Source: Synergistota bacterium
GTDB taxonomy: Bacteria; Synergistota; GBS-1
DNA length: 51,795 nt
Reading direction: 5' to 3'
Assembly (NCBI GenBank): GCA_025060595.1
Contig: JANXBX010000014.1
Coordinates: 1 to 51,795, forward strand
Of this stretch, positions 44,219 to 51,795 are shown in pieces (position 1 is the stretch's first letter; every line of letters starts with the position of its first letter). The notes beneath the pieces are model-generated. The model was not told the DNA's origin. It searched no databases and worked only from the letters and a program-made list of their open reading frames with translations. The position numbers and the translations under genes are program-made.

Positions 44219-45790
44219 GTGATGTCTTTTTCAAGGCCCAATGCCTCAGAAGCTACCTTAACGAGGCTAAGGCAAAGGGATTTTTCTCCATTTAGTGGAA
44301 TGTGCGTTACCTGTTTGGATGGGTGCATTGGTCTTTGCGAGATTGGAAGATCTGCTATAAGGGGTAGGGAATATCTTTATCCTCAGCCTTATGGTAAGAT
44401 AACGGCTGGTTCGCAGAAGGATTATCCTGTTGACTTTTCTCATATTAATATAAGTGGGACTTGCGTAGGAGCTCATGGTGTTGAAGCTGATCCTGATGTA
44501 GCTACTTTCCCTAAGGTTAGTATTGAGACTAAGATAAAGGATATTAAGCTTAGAGCTCCTTGGTTCACAACTGGGTTAGGTTCTACATTTGTTGCGAGAG
44601 ATAATTGGGAGGGGGTAGCTATAGGTTCTGCTTTATTTGGTACAATGGTTGGAATAGGTGAGAATGTATGTGGTGTTGATCCTGATGCCAAGTTCAAGAA
44701 TGGGCAGGTTATTAAGTCTCCCGAGATGGAAAGAAGAATAAAGCTCTTTAAAGAGTGGCAAAAGGATGGTTATGGCGAGGTTATAGTTCAGGAAAATGTT
44801 GAAGACTCGAGGGCGAAGGTGCTTGAATATGTATTGGGTGATCTAGGAGTCAAGTTTGTAGAGGTAAAATGGGGACAGGGAGCAAAGGATATAGGAGGAG
44901 AGATTAAGCTTCCCTCTATTGAGTGGGCTAAGACCCTAAAAGATAGAGGATATATAGTTTATCCAGATCCTGATGATCCTGTTGTTCAAGAGATATATAG
45001 AAAGGGCGGTATTAAAGAGTTCGAAAGGCATTCTCGCTTAGGAATGGCTTCCTTAGATGGCTTTCTTAAGAGGGTTCAAGAGCTTAGAGATAGAGGGGCA
45101 AAATATATCTCTCTTAAGACAGGGGCTTATAGACCAAGGGATCTGGCTTTGGCTTTAAAATGTGCATCTGAAGCTAGAATAGATCTCCTTATAGTTGACG
45201 GGGCTGGTGGAGGAACTGGAATGAGCCCATGGAGGATGATGAATGAATGGGGCATTCCTACTATTTATCTTGAGTCCCTTACTTATAAGTACGCAAAAAT
45301 ATTGAAAAATAAGGGTAAGTATGTTCCACCGATAGCCATAGCTGGTGGTTTCACTTTGGAAGATCATATATTTAAAGGGCTAGCCCTTGGGGCCCCGTTT
45401 GTTAAGCTTGTAGCTATGGGGAGATCTACATTGACTGCTGCTATGGTGGGCAAGACTATAGGAGAGATGGTTAAAGAGGGTAAGGTTCCTCAGGAGTATA
45501 AAAAATATGGTGAAGATATTGAAGAGATATTCTCTTCCGTATCAGATCTTAAGAAGCAGTATGGGGAGGATTGGAAGAAGATACCCCCATCGGCATTGGG
45601 AGTATACGCATATTTTGATAGACTTGCAACAGGCTTAAAACAGTTTATGGCTGGTGCTAGGAAGTTTAGCTTGGAGTACCTAGATAGAAGTGATTTAATA
45701 TGTTTGACTGAGGAGGCCTCTAAAGTAACTGGTCTTCCTTATGTTATGGAAATGGATTATGAGGAAAGCATGAAAATATTAGAGGGTTAA
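44219..45790 (+). CDS. Stand-alone glutamate-synthase FMN-domain protein
   Basis: 523 aa; GTG 44219 is nine bases after GGAGG, ATG 44222 is an alternative. The N-terminal ~50 residues carry cysteines (MCVTCLDGCIGLCEIG) and the rest is the FMN-binding TIM-barrel of glutamate synthase (Glu_synthase): APWFTTGLGSTF, VEVKWGQGAKDIGG, YISLKTGAYRPRD, DGAGGGTGMSPWRMMNEWGIPT and PIAIAGGFTLEDHIFKGLALGAPFV. The glutaminase domain of bacterial GltB is absent, as in archaeal-type and FMN-only family members. It may use ammonia or act on another substrate. It has its own regulated promoter. Confidence 0.85.
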   Translation: MMSFSRPNASEATLTRLRQRDFSPFSGMCVTCLDGCIGLCEIGRSAIRGREYLYPQPYGKITAGSQKDYPVDFSHINISGTCVGAHGVEADPDVATFPKVSIETKIKDIKLRAPWFTTGLGSTFVARDNWEGVAIGSALFGTMVGIGENVCGVDPDAKFKNGQVIKSPEMERRIKLFKEWQKDGYGEVIVQENVEDSRAKVLEYVLGDLGVKFVEVKWGQGAKDIGGEIKLPSIEWAKTLKDRGYIVYPDPDDPVVQEIYRKGGIKEFERHSRLGMASLDGFLKRVQELRDRGAKYISLKTGAYRPRDLALALKCASEARIDLLIVDGAGGGTGMSPWRMMNEWGIPTIYLESLTYKYAKILKNKGKYVPPIAIAGGFTLEDHIFKGLALGAPFVKLVAMGRSTLTAAMVGKTIGEMVKEGKVPQEYKKYGEDIEEIFSSVSDLKKQYGEDWKKIPPSALGVYAYFDRLATGLKQFMAGARKFSLEYLDRSDLICLTEEASKVTGLPYVMEMDYEESMKILEG

Positions 45791-45793
45791 GGT

Positions 45794-45822
45794 TTGGTTT
45801 TTCTTTAAAGTTGTGATATACT
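45794..45822 (+). promoter_or_regulatory. Promoter of thiamine-salvage operon
   Basis: TTGGTT (45794-45799), 17 nt, TATACT (45817-45822). The predicted start is about 10 nt before the riboswitch. Confidence 0.6.
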
Positions 45823-45838
45823 TAAAAATAATATGATA

Positions 45839-45935
45839 GGTGGCGGGGAGCTCCTGATGTTTAGGGGCTGAGAGGGTAGGTATAACCTGCCGACCCGTGG
45901 AACCTGCTCTGGGTAATGCCAGCGAAGGGACCACC
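45839..45935 (+). ncRNA. TPP riboswitch (THI element)
   Basis: The conserved blocks occur in order: GGGGAGCTCC, GGGGCTGAGAGGGT, the GACCCGTGGAACCTG segment, and CTGGGTAATGCCAGCG followed by AAGGGA. Closing stem GGTGG (45839-45843) pairs with CCACC (45931-45935). It binds thiamine pyrophosphate and should terminate transcription of the thi genes when TPP is abundant, through the adjoining palindromic hairpin. Confidence 0.97.
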
Positions 45936-45940
45936 GTAGT

Positions 45941-45988
45941 TGAAAATAAAGGTCCTCTGGGCATATGCCCAGAGGACCTTTATTTTCA
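45941..45988 (+). terminator. Riboswitch terminator, 48-bp perfect palindrome
   Basis: Two perfect 24-nt arms meet with no loop bases between them (45941-45964 and 45965-45988). The right arm ends TTTATTTT, serving as the U-rich tail. It lies six bases after the aptamer and is the likely expression platform. Confidence 0.85.
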
Positions 45989-46003
45989 GTGTAGGAGGTG
46001 TTA

Positions 46004-46507
46004 ATGATGCTTAAAAGACATGTTGTTTTAAGTGGAGTTCTTGTAGCAGTTTGTGTTGCTCTTTCAGGACTCTATATTCCAGTTGGTCCTACGAAGGTTT
46101 ACCCTTTTCAGCACATGGTTAACGCTATAGCTGGCGTTTTGCTGGGTCCTGCTTGGGCTGCGATAATAGCTACTATAGCCGCTATAATTAGGAATCTTCT
46201 TGGCGTTGGAACTTTGTTTGCTTTTCCAGGTGGAATTCCAGGAGGAATCATAGTGGGGCTTCTTTATCGATATATAAGAAGAGATTGGGTAGCCTTGTTC
46301 GAGCCTTTGGGAACTGGTCCCATAGGTGCGACTATAAGCGCTTGGATAATAGTTCCCTATATTCAGAGCAATATAGGTTGGCTTGCTCTTCAAACTGCAT
46401 TTTTGGCAAGTAGTATTCCCGGAAGTATTCTTGGTTTCATAGTCTTAAAGATCATAAGAAAGGGAGGTGTTTTAAGAGATGGAGGAAATAAGGCCGGTTC
46501 GGGATAA
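46004..46507 (+). CDS. thiW: ECF transporter substrate-binding protein ThiW
   Basis: About 167 aa; ATG 46004 or 46007 follows AGGAGGTG. About five hydrophobic helices include VLVAVCVALSGLYIPVGPTK, HMVNAIAGVLLGPAWAA and a GGIPGGIIVGLLYRY segment, the ThiW pattern. S components of this type import a thiamine precursor, probably the hydroxyethylthiazole part, with shared EcfA/EcfT modules encoded elsewhere. It is the first gene under the TPP riboswitch. Confidence 0.88.
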   Translation: MMLKRHVVLSGVLVAVCVALSGLYIPVGPTKVYPFQHMVNAIAGVLLGPAWAAIIATIAAIIRNLLGVGTLFAFPGGIPGGIIVGLLYRYIRRDWVALFEPLGTGPIGATISAWIIVPYIQSNIGWLALQTAFLASSIPGSILGFIVLKIIRKGGVLRDGGNKAGSG

Positions 46508-47699
46508 CGAACGAATTCTGACAGGTTTTGATCTTTTTCTTTTATGGATAGGAGCGGCTATATCCTTGGCTGAGGTTTGGGCTGGGGGTATGCTTGCTCC
46601 CTTAGGATTAGGTATGGGTATACTGGTTATAATCTTGGGGCATGTTATAGGGAATACTCCCTTTGCTCTCGGAGGAATCATTGGGAATAAATATGGTATA
46701 CCCAGCATGGTTACATTAAGACCTTCTTTTGGGGTAAGGGGATCTTACCTTGGAAGTATCCTTAATGTTGTTCAGCTTATAGGTTGGACTGCTGTAATGC
46801 TTTTTGTTGCTGGTGATGCCGCTTATGCCATATATTCCGGTATAGACAGGAGACTCTGGATAATCTTAATAGGAATTGTAACTACGCTTTGGGCTATAGG
46901 TGGCTCGAGGTATTGGAAATGGGCTGGAAGAATCGGCGTTTTAGCTCTTGCAGGTGTTTGTGTTGTTGCGACATACTCTATCTTAAAGGAAGGAATCCCT
47001 GGCAAATCTCCATCAGGTATGGATTTCGGACTTGCTCTTGATCTTGTCATAGCTATGCCTGTTTCGTGGCTTCCTTTGGTTAGCGATTATTCTCGATACT
47101 CTAAGAGTGTTAGCGGGGCTTTTTGGGGTACATGGTTTGGTTATATGATAGGTAGCTCCTGGATGTATGCTTTAGGATTAATGGCCTTCTTAAGCACTGG
47201 TTCCACTGATGTGATATCCGTTATGGTTAAGCTTGGTTTTACAGGATTAGCTTTGATTCTTGTTCTCCTTTCGACAGTTACTACTACTTTTCTTGATCTT
47301 TATTCTGCTGCAGTATCTTTTATGAACTTCAGTTCTCGCTTTAATAGAAATTTAATTTTGGTGATAGCTGGAATTATAGGCATTGCAATAGCCTTAGTTT
47401 TTCCGCCAGGGGCTTATGAAGGTTTCCTTCTCCTTATAGGTGGAATGTTTTGTCCTATATTTGGAGTGGTTCTGGCAGATTACTTCATTTTAAGAAAGGG
47501 GATTATAAAAGTAGAGGATCTATATAAAATGGGAGAAGGGATTTACTGGTATAATGGTGGTGTAAACTGGTGGGCGGTCTTTTGTTGGGCTTTAGGTTTT
47601 GTGCTTTACGAGATTATAGCTCTTAAGGCTCCCTGGATAGGAGCTTCGATTCCCAGCATGGTTGTAGCGGGATTAGTTTACTTGTTGAAAAGAGGGTGA
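46479..47699 (+). CDS. cytX: Putative hydroxymethylpyrimidine transporter CytX
   Basis: 406 aa with about twelve membrane segments. It belongs to the purine-cytosine permease (NCS1) family: LLWIGAAISLAEVWAGGML, GNTPFALGGIIGNKYGIPSM, RPSFGVRGSYLGSILN and MPVSWLPLVSDYSRYSK. CytX members in thiamine operons import HMP. It overlaps thiW by 29 bp and is followed by thiD, which uses HMP, consistent with salvage. Confidence 0.9.
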   Translation: MEEIRPVRDNERILTGFDLFLLWIGAAISLAEVWAGGMLAPLGLGMGILVIILGHVIGNTPFALGGIIGNKYGIPSMVTLRPSFGVRGSYLGSILNVVQLIGWTAVMLFVAGDAAYAIYSGIDRRLWIILIGIVTTLWAIGGSRYWKWAGRIGVLALAGVCVVATYSILKEGIPGKSPSGMDFGLALDLVIAMPVSWLPLVSDYSRYSKSVSGAFWGTWFGYMIGSSWMYALGLMAFLSTGSTDVISVMVKLGFTGLALILVLLSTVTTTFLDLYSAAVSFMNFSSRFNRNLILVIAGIIGIAIALVFPPGAYEGFLLLIGGMFCPIFGVVLADYFILRKGIIKVEDLYKMGEGIYWYNGGVNWWAVFCWALGFVLYEIIALKAPWIGASIPSMVVAGLVYLLKRG

Positions 47700-47704
47700 T
47701 CTTT

Positions 47705-48502
47705 TTGGGTTACGAAGGTATAGCTTTGACTGTTGCTGGATCTGATTCAAGCGGTGGTGCTGGGATTCAAGCTGATTTGAAAACCTTTGCTGCCTTTAAT
47801 GTATATGGTGCTTCTGTAATTACCTCTATAACTGCTCAGAATACGACTGGGGTTTTTGCTGTATTTGATATTCCGCCTGAAATAGTGGGGAAGCAGTTTG
47901 AAGTTGTGGCTGAGGATTTAAATATCGGTGCTGTAAAGATAGGGATGCTGTCAAATAGTGAGATAATGATAGTTGTAGCTGAGAATATTAAGAAATATAG
48001 GATAGAGAAGGTTGTGCTTGATCCGGTTATGGTTGCTAAGACGGGAGCGCCGCTCATAAAAGATGAGGCTATAAAAACGCTTAAGGAAGTTATGATTCCA
48101 CTTGCTTATGTTATAACTCCTAACATTCCAGAAGCGGAGATATTAACGGGAATTAAGATATCTAATCCTATGGATATGAAGGAGGCAGCGAAGATAATCT
48201 TTAACATGGGAGCTAAACATGTTCTTATTAAAGGTGGACATTTAATGGGATACTCTAAGGTTATAGATATTTTGTTTGACGGTAAAGCTTCTTACGTATT
48301 TCAATCGGATAAGGTTGAGACGAAAAACACTCATGGTACAGGTTGCACCCTTTCTTCAGCTATAGCTGCAGGGCTTGCTAAGGGTAAGGATGTGTACAAG
48401 GCTGTATCTGATGCGGAGAAATATATTAACTTGGCAATAAAGGAGGCCCCAAAGAACATAGGGCATGGTTTCGGCCCTCTTTATCATAACGTAAAAATAT
48501 GA
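47705..48502 (+). CDS. thiD: Hydroxymethylpyrimidine/phosphomethylpyrimidine kinase
   Basis: About 265 aa of ribokinase fold. LTVAGSDSSGGAGIQADLKTF opens the protein; KIGMLSN, DPVMVAKTG, TPNIPEAEILTG and KNTHGTGCTLSSAIAAGLAKG (in part HGTGCTLSSA) hold ATP- and HMP-binding residues. It phosphorylates HMP twice to HMP-PP. TTG 47705 is preferred, seven bases after GAGGGTG; GTG 47696 overlaps the cytX stop. Confidence 0.96.
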   Translation: MGYEGIALTVAGSDSSGGAGIQADLKTFAAFNVYGASVITSITAQNTTGVFAVFDIPPEIVGKQFEVVAEDLNIGAVKIGMLSNSEIMIVVAENIKKYRIEKVVLDPVMVAKTGAPLIKDEAIKTLKEVMIPLAYVITPNIPEAEILTGIKISNPMDMKEAAKIIFNMGAKHVLIKGGHLMGYSKVIDILFDGKASYVFQSDKVETKNTHGTGCTLSSAIAAGLAKGKDVYKAVSDAEKYINLAIKEAPKNIGHGFGPLYHNVKI

Positions 48503-49281
48503 AAAGTGATAATAATTTTATAAAAGTAGTGGGTGAAGTTAAAAGGCGTTCTCCTTTGGTAGTTCAAATTACGAACTTCGTTTCTGCTTCCTTTCAAGCT
48601 GCTTCTACCTTAGCTATAGGGGCTCATCCTATGATGCCTGTAAGCGAAATGGAAATAGAGGAAATTCTTTCTAAAGCTGATTCTTTATTGGTGAATATTG
48701 GGACTATTGATGAGGGGAGAATGAACTGTATAAGGAGGGCTATAAGGTACGCTAAAGATGAAGGTATTCCTGTGGTTTTGGATCCGGTTGGCTGTGGTGT
48801 TTCAGAGATGCGAAGGAAGTTGGTGTTTGAGCTTCTGAATGTAGGTGGGATATGTATAGTTAAGGGGAATGCGGGTGAGATTCTTTCTATATATGGATTA
48901 GGTGGCCTTGCGAAGGGGGTTGATTCTGCTCCTTATGATGTCTTAGAGGGGGAAGTGGAGAACATCGTTAGGAGCCTAGCGCTTAATTATAATTGCGTTT
49001 TCGCCATGACCGGAAGGGAGAATATCGTTTCTGATGGAAGTAAGGTTTCTAAGATTGTTGGTGGGGAGAGAATAATGGCTTACGTTACAGGTATGGGGTG
49101 TGCTTTAGGGTCCATTATGGCTGCATTTTTAACAGTTGTTGATCCTTGGTTATCAGCTATCTGCGCTCTTGAGCTATTCTCTGAAATTTCAAAGAGGGCT
49201 TACTCTAAAAGTAAAGGTCCTGGTAGCTTTAAAGAGAGTTTTTTAGATGAGCTTTATCTGTTGTGGGAGGGATATGTATGA
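48499..49281 (+). CDS. thiM: Hydroxyethylthiazole kinase
   Basis: 260 aa. ITNFVSASFQAASTLAIGAHPMM, NIGTIDE, DPVGCG, KGNAGEI and MTGRENIVSDG match ThiM, with a later YVTGMGCALGSIMAAFL active-site loop. It phosphorylates hydroxyethylthiazole. ATGA overlap with thiD. Confidence 0.96.
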   Translation: MKSDNNFIKVVGEVKRRSPLVVQITNFVSASFQAASTLAIGAHPMMPVSEMEIEEILSKADSLLVNIGTIDEGRMNCIRRAIRYAKDEGIPVVLDPVGCGVSEMRRKLVFELLNVGGICIVKGNAGEILSIYGLGGLAKGVDSAPYDVLEGEVENIVRSLALNYNCVFAMTGRENIVSDGSKVSKIVGGERIMAYVTGMGCALGSIMAAFLTVVDPWLSAICALELFSEISKRAYSKSKGPGSFKESFLDELYLLWEGYV

Positions 49282-49928
49282 AAATAGATTTGAGCCTTTA
49301 TGTAATAACAGATGAGGAAATTGCTAAAAAATCTCACATTGAAATAGCTAAAGAGGTTCTTGAGGGAGGGGCAACCGTTATTCAGCTCAGAGATAAAAAT
49401 AAAAGTGACAGAGAAATGGTTAAGATAGCTAAAGAGATGGTAAGGATTTGTCATGCTTATGGTGCTTATTTGATAGTGGATGATAGGGTTGATGTGGCGT
49501 TGGTAAGCGGTGCTGATGGTGTTCACCTTGGATCTGAGGATATACCTGTTTTCGATGTGAGGAAGGTGGCTCCGGAGAACTTTATAATAGGAGCAACTGT
49601 TCATAGTGTTGAAGAGGCCTTGAAAGCTCAAGAAGAGGGAGCAGACTATTTAGGGGTGGGGAGCATTTTCCCAACGGCTACTAAAAGGAGGGAAATAGTT
49701 CTCATAGGTCTTGAAGGTTTGCAAAAAGTGATTTCTGCAGTTACTATACCTGTTGTGGCTATAGGTGGGATAAGGCTTGAGCATGTTAGGAGTATATTTG
49801 AGACTGGGGCTTCTGGTATAGCTGTTTGTTCTTATATTCTCTCTCAGGAAGACATAACTGAGGCCACAAGAAAGCTAAAGAGGGAAATAGAGAGGGTTTC
49901 CATTTTGCTTGGGAGAGAAAAGGATTGA
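49278..49928 (+). CDS. thiE: Thiamine-phosphate synthase
   Basis: About 216 aa, TIM barrel. YVITDEEIA, IQLRDKNKSDREM, LIVDDRVDVAL, GADGVHLGSEDIP, YLGVGSIFPTATKR and VAIGGI are typical. It joins HMP-PP and thiazole phosphate. ATG 49278, seven bases after GGGAGGG, overlaps the thiM stop (ATGA). It ends the salvage set; thiC and thiG are absent from this window. Confidence 0.96.
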   Translation: MKIDLSLYVITDEEIAKKSHIEIAKEVLEGGATVIQLRDKNKSDREMVKIAKEMVRICHAYGAYLIVDDRVDVALVSGADGVHLGSEDIPVFDVRKVAPENFIIGATVHSVEEALKAQEEGADYLGVGSIFPTATKRREIVLIGLEGLQKVISAVTIPVVAIGGIRLEHVRSIFETGASGIAVCSYILSQEDITEATRKLKREIERVSILLGREKD

Positions 49929-51082
49929 AGGAAAAGGCCTTTAAATTCGTTATTATTTTAGGTATCGTTAGCCTCCTTTCTGATATGACATATGAGGGAG
50001 CTCGTAGCATAGCAGGACCATTTCTCGCAACTTTGGGAGCAAGCGGCACGGTTGTTGGCTTTGTAGCTGGATTTGGTGAGTTTATCGGTCAAGGTTTAAG
50101 GATCCTCTTTGGTTACTTGAGCGATGTAACTAAAAGATACTGGATGTTTACTATACTAGGCTATCTTGTTAACTTATTAGCAGTGCCTCTTTTAGCTTTT
50201 GCCGGAAGCTGGCAAGCTGCAGCATTTTTGATAGTTGCTGAGAGATTGGGGAAAGCCATAAGAACGCCTGCTAGGGATGCCATGTTATCTCATGCTGCCT
50301 CTCAGATCGGTGGAGGAAGAGCTTTTGGAATACATGAAGCCTTAGATCAAATAGGTGCTTTATTGGGTCCTGCTATAGTTAGTTTAATACTTTATCTTAA
50401 AAACGATTATAAGTCTGCTTTTCTTTGGCTCTTTCTTCCAGCCTCTTTAGCGCTCTTAACGCTTCTTATTAGTAGGCTTTTATATCCTTCTCCGGAGGAA
50501 ATGGAGAAGCTTTCCTATTTTAAATTAGAAAGTATCTTATCGAGGAACTTCTGGATTTACTTAATCGCTATAGCTCTTATAGCAGCTGGATATGTTGATT
50601 ATCCTCTGATTGGCTTTCATGTTGTTAAAAGCGGTATAATCTCACCTAATTATGTACCTCTTCTTTATGCGTTGGCAATGGGAGTTGATGCCATATCCGC
50701 TTTACTTTACGGATATCTTTTTGATCGATGGGGATTACGTGTTTTAGCTTTCGTTATCGTCTTATCCTCTCTTTTTGCTCCTCTTATCTTCTTTGGAGGT
50801 TTGTATCTTTTAATTTTGGGAGTCTTCCTTTGGGGTATGGGAATGGGAGCCCAAGAATCGATATTAAGAGCCCTTGTTGGTGGAATGGTTTCTCCTGAAA
50901 AGAGGGCTACAGCCTATGGAATTTTTAATGCCATATATGGGGTTTCCTGGTTTTTAGGGAGCGCTTTTATAGGACTACTATATGATTTTTCTTTAACTTA
51001 TGTTGTATTTTTCTCCTTAGTGTTGCAGCTAGTGTCCGCTTTTATTATTCTTCTATTATCTAAAAAGAGGGATTTCCTTTAG
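49925..51082 (+). CDS. Major facilitator superfamily transporter
   Basis: 385 aa with about twelve membrane helices, TTG start overlapping the thiE stop. It has SLLSDMTYEGARSIAGPFLATLGAS, shown in part as SDMTYEGARSIAGP, the GYLSDVTKRYW loop characteristic of MFS motif A, and AERLGKAIRTPARDAML. The substrate is not recognisable. Coupling to the thiamine operon hints at a thiamine-related compound, but this is inference from position only. Confidence 0.87.
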   Translation: MKEKAFKFVIILGIVSLLSDMTYEGARSIAGPFLATLGASGTVVGFVAGFGEFIGQGLRILFGYLSDVTKRYWMFTILGYLVNLLAVPLLAFAGSWQAAAFLIVAERLGKAIRTPARDAMLSHAASQIGGGRAFGIHEALDQIGALLGPAIVSLILYLKNDYKSAFLWLFLPASLALLTLLISRLLYPSPEEMEKLSYFKLESILSRNFWIYLIAIALIAAGYVDYPLIGFHVVKSGIISPNYVPLLYALAMGVDAISALLYGYLFDRWGLRVLAFVIVLSSLFAPLIFFGGLYLLILGVFLWGMGMGAQESILRALVGGMVSPEKRATAYGIFNAIYGVSWFLGSAFIGLLYDFSLTYVVFFSLVLQLVSAFIILLLSKKRDFL

Positions 51083-51103
51083 CTTCGGTTATTATTCTTT
51101 CTC

Positions 51104-51132
51104 TTGACATATAGATCATCTTATGTTAAGGT
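51104..51132 (+). promoter_or_regulatory. Candidate promoter of the HutP-like gene
   Basis: Perfect TTGACA (51104-51109), 17 nt, weak -10 TAAGGT (51127-51132). The spacer holds ACATA...TATGT (51107-51126 overall), a short inverted repeat. Confidence 0.5.
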
Positions 51133-51141
51133 TAGATTAGC

Positions 51142-51600
51142 TTGGAGAAGAGGGAAGTAAGTAAAACTCAAGATATTTGGTTTTTCCAAAATATAGATGT
51201 GGAGCGGGCAGCTGTGCTTCTGGCTATATCTAGGACCAGAGAAGAGGAGGCCTTTATTAAGGAGCTTTTATCGAATTTAGGTTTGAAGGCGTGTGTCTTC
51301 GAGATAGGCGGTATAAATGATGAGTTGCGTCCTAAGCTCGGTATTCAAACGGTCACAACATGTTTAAAGCATGGTGTTATAAGGCAGGTTAAGTCGGATG
51401 TTCACGCTGTTATACATGCTGTGCTTGAGGCTGAAAGAGGTTTGTTGATGGATGCTCCTTTAAGCAGTAGCTTGCTTTTAAAAGTGTCTGTGGTTAGTAA
51501 TGGTAAATGGTTGGCTGTTTGTATGTTTGGTGAATCTGCTTTTCATGTTCTGACTAATCATCGCAGAATAGGTTTGGGAGTAATGCATTTAGGAGATTAA
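51142..51600 (+). CDS. HutP-like RNA-binding antitermination regulator
   Basis: 152 aa, TTG start. The alignment I can make by eye with Bacillus HutP (148 aa) runs throughout: RAAVLLAIS at the N-terminus, KHGVI, VHAVIHAVLEAERG and RRIGLGVMHL at the end. The three histidines that bind the metal in HutP (His73, His77, His138) correspond to His88, His92 and His140. HutP binds NAG-rich RNA with L-histidine and Mg2+ to prevent termination. Here an intrinsic terminator follows the gene before the next start codon, as in the hut operon. The ligand is unproven. Confidence 0.78.
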   Translation: MEKREVSKTQDIWFFQNIDVERAAVLLAISRTREEEAFIKELLSNLGLKACVFEIGGINDELRPKLGIQTVTTCLKHGVIRQVKSDVHAVIHAVLEAERGLLMDAPLSSSLLLKVSVVSNGKWLAVCMFGESAFHVLTNHRRIGLGVMHLGD

Positions 51601-51670
51601 GCAGTTTTACTGATAATGTGAAAAAGTGAGAATAACAATAGAATAGGGTTTGTGAAAATGGGAAGACGGG

Positions 51671-51712
51671 ATAAAGCGAAGGGAAAGAAAAATCTCTTCG
51701 CTTTATTTTTTT
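51671..51712 (+). terminator. Intrinsic terminator between HutP-like gene and next gene
   Basis: Stem ATAAAGCGAAG (51671-51681) pairs with its exact complement (51696-51706) around a 14-nt loop, followed by a run of Ts to 51712. AAG and TAG triplets occur before and within it (for example TAG at 51639 and 51644), compatible with HutP-type RNA recognition. Confidence 0.85.
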
Positions 51713-51736
51713 GAAAAAGGGGGTAGAGGGGTAATC

Positions 51737-51795
51737 ATGCCTGAGAAGACTATTGAGGAGCTTATTAATGAGCTTGAAGTTAAGCGGCAAGAGGT
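51737..51795 (+). CDS. Start of an unidentified gene (3' end outside window)
   Basis: ATG 51737 follows GAGGGG by about five bases and opens 19 codons (charged, helical: PEKTIEELINELEVKRQE) before the window ends. The helical start resembles the N-termini of some biotin-dependent acyl-CoA carboxyltransferases, but this is too short to name. It is the gene placed downstream of the HutP-like regulator and the terminator, so probably its regulatory target. Confidence 0.55.
   Translation, partial: MPEKTIEELINELEVKRQE

Noticed and set aside
51737..51795. Histidine ammonia-lyase gene expected after a hutP
   Set aside because: The 19 visible residues do not resemble the HutH N-terminus; identity left open.

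Overview
The window is an ordinary chromosomal stretch of a flagellated, anaerobic bacterium, with no insertion sequence, prophage or CRISPR array. Codon use is AT-leaning, rich in AGA/AGG and ATA, with many TTG/GTG starts behind strong GGAGGTG-type ribosome binding sites. DnaK lacks the roughly 24-residue N-lobe insertion of Proteobacteria, HrcA/CIRCE controls the chaperones, and there are HutP-like and DegS/DegU-like regulators. Tungsten aldehyde oxidoreductase and 4Fe-4S ferredoxin genes point to anaerobic amino-acid or organic-acid metabolism. A Synergistota-like or deep Firmicutes-like host fits best, but the genus cannot be fixed from sequence reading alone.

Layout. 1-2.4 kb: the 3' end of a chemoreceptor gene, a convergent SpoIID-domain protein and three tRNA genes (Lys, Glu, Thr) with a strong promoter and terminator. 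2.5-5.3 kb: a small nitroreductase, the GTPase YchF and a GT4 glycosyltransferase. 5.3-18.2 kb: a flagellar filament and cap region (a large flagellin behind a sigma-28-type promoter and a structured leader, FlaG, and a FliD carrying a LamG-like insertion). It runs into a sugar-acid cluster (HAD phosphatase, ATP-grasp enzyme, SpsF-like cytidylyltransferase, NeuB-like synthase, DegT aminotransferase, GH88-like hydrolase, UPF0104 membrane protein) that probably makes a nonulosonic-acid glycan for the flagellum. An O6-alkylguanine-DNA methyltransferase with a damaged-looking 5' end follows.

18.2-34.5 kb is housekeeping: hrcA-grpE-dnaK-dnaJ-prmA-rsmE-mtaB behind a perfect CIRCE, then leuS-holA, rpsT on the opposite strand, a DegS/DegU-like two-component pair plus a stand-alone receiver, tsaD, and groES-groEL behind a second perfect CIRCE. 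34.5-36.7 kb holds two minus-strand exported proteins with FlgT-C-like ends.

36.9-51.8 kb is metabolic. First comes a CopZ/BFD-type 2Fe-2S protein with an alanine-glyoxylate-type aminotransferase and a 4-hydroxy-2-oxoglutarate aldolase-like enzyme, which could together take 4-hydroxy-2-oxoglutarate to pyruvate and glycine. Next are an exported nitroreductase, a polyferredoxin-AOR-FAD oxidoreductase operon resembling AorABC, and a stand-alone glutamate-synthase FMN domain. A TPP riboswitch then controls a thiamine-salvage operon (thiW-cytX-thiD-thiM-thiE) followed by an MFS transporter. The window ends with a HutP-like RNA-binding regulator, an intrinsic terminator and the start of another gene, an order resembling the Bacillus hutP antitermination switch.

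The most unusual items are the LamG domain inside FliD, the flagellin leader with GGA-loop hairpins resembling CsrA sites, the HutP-terminator arrangement, and the glyoxylate module beside the AOR complex.
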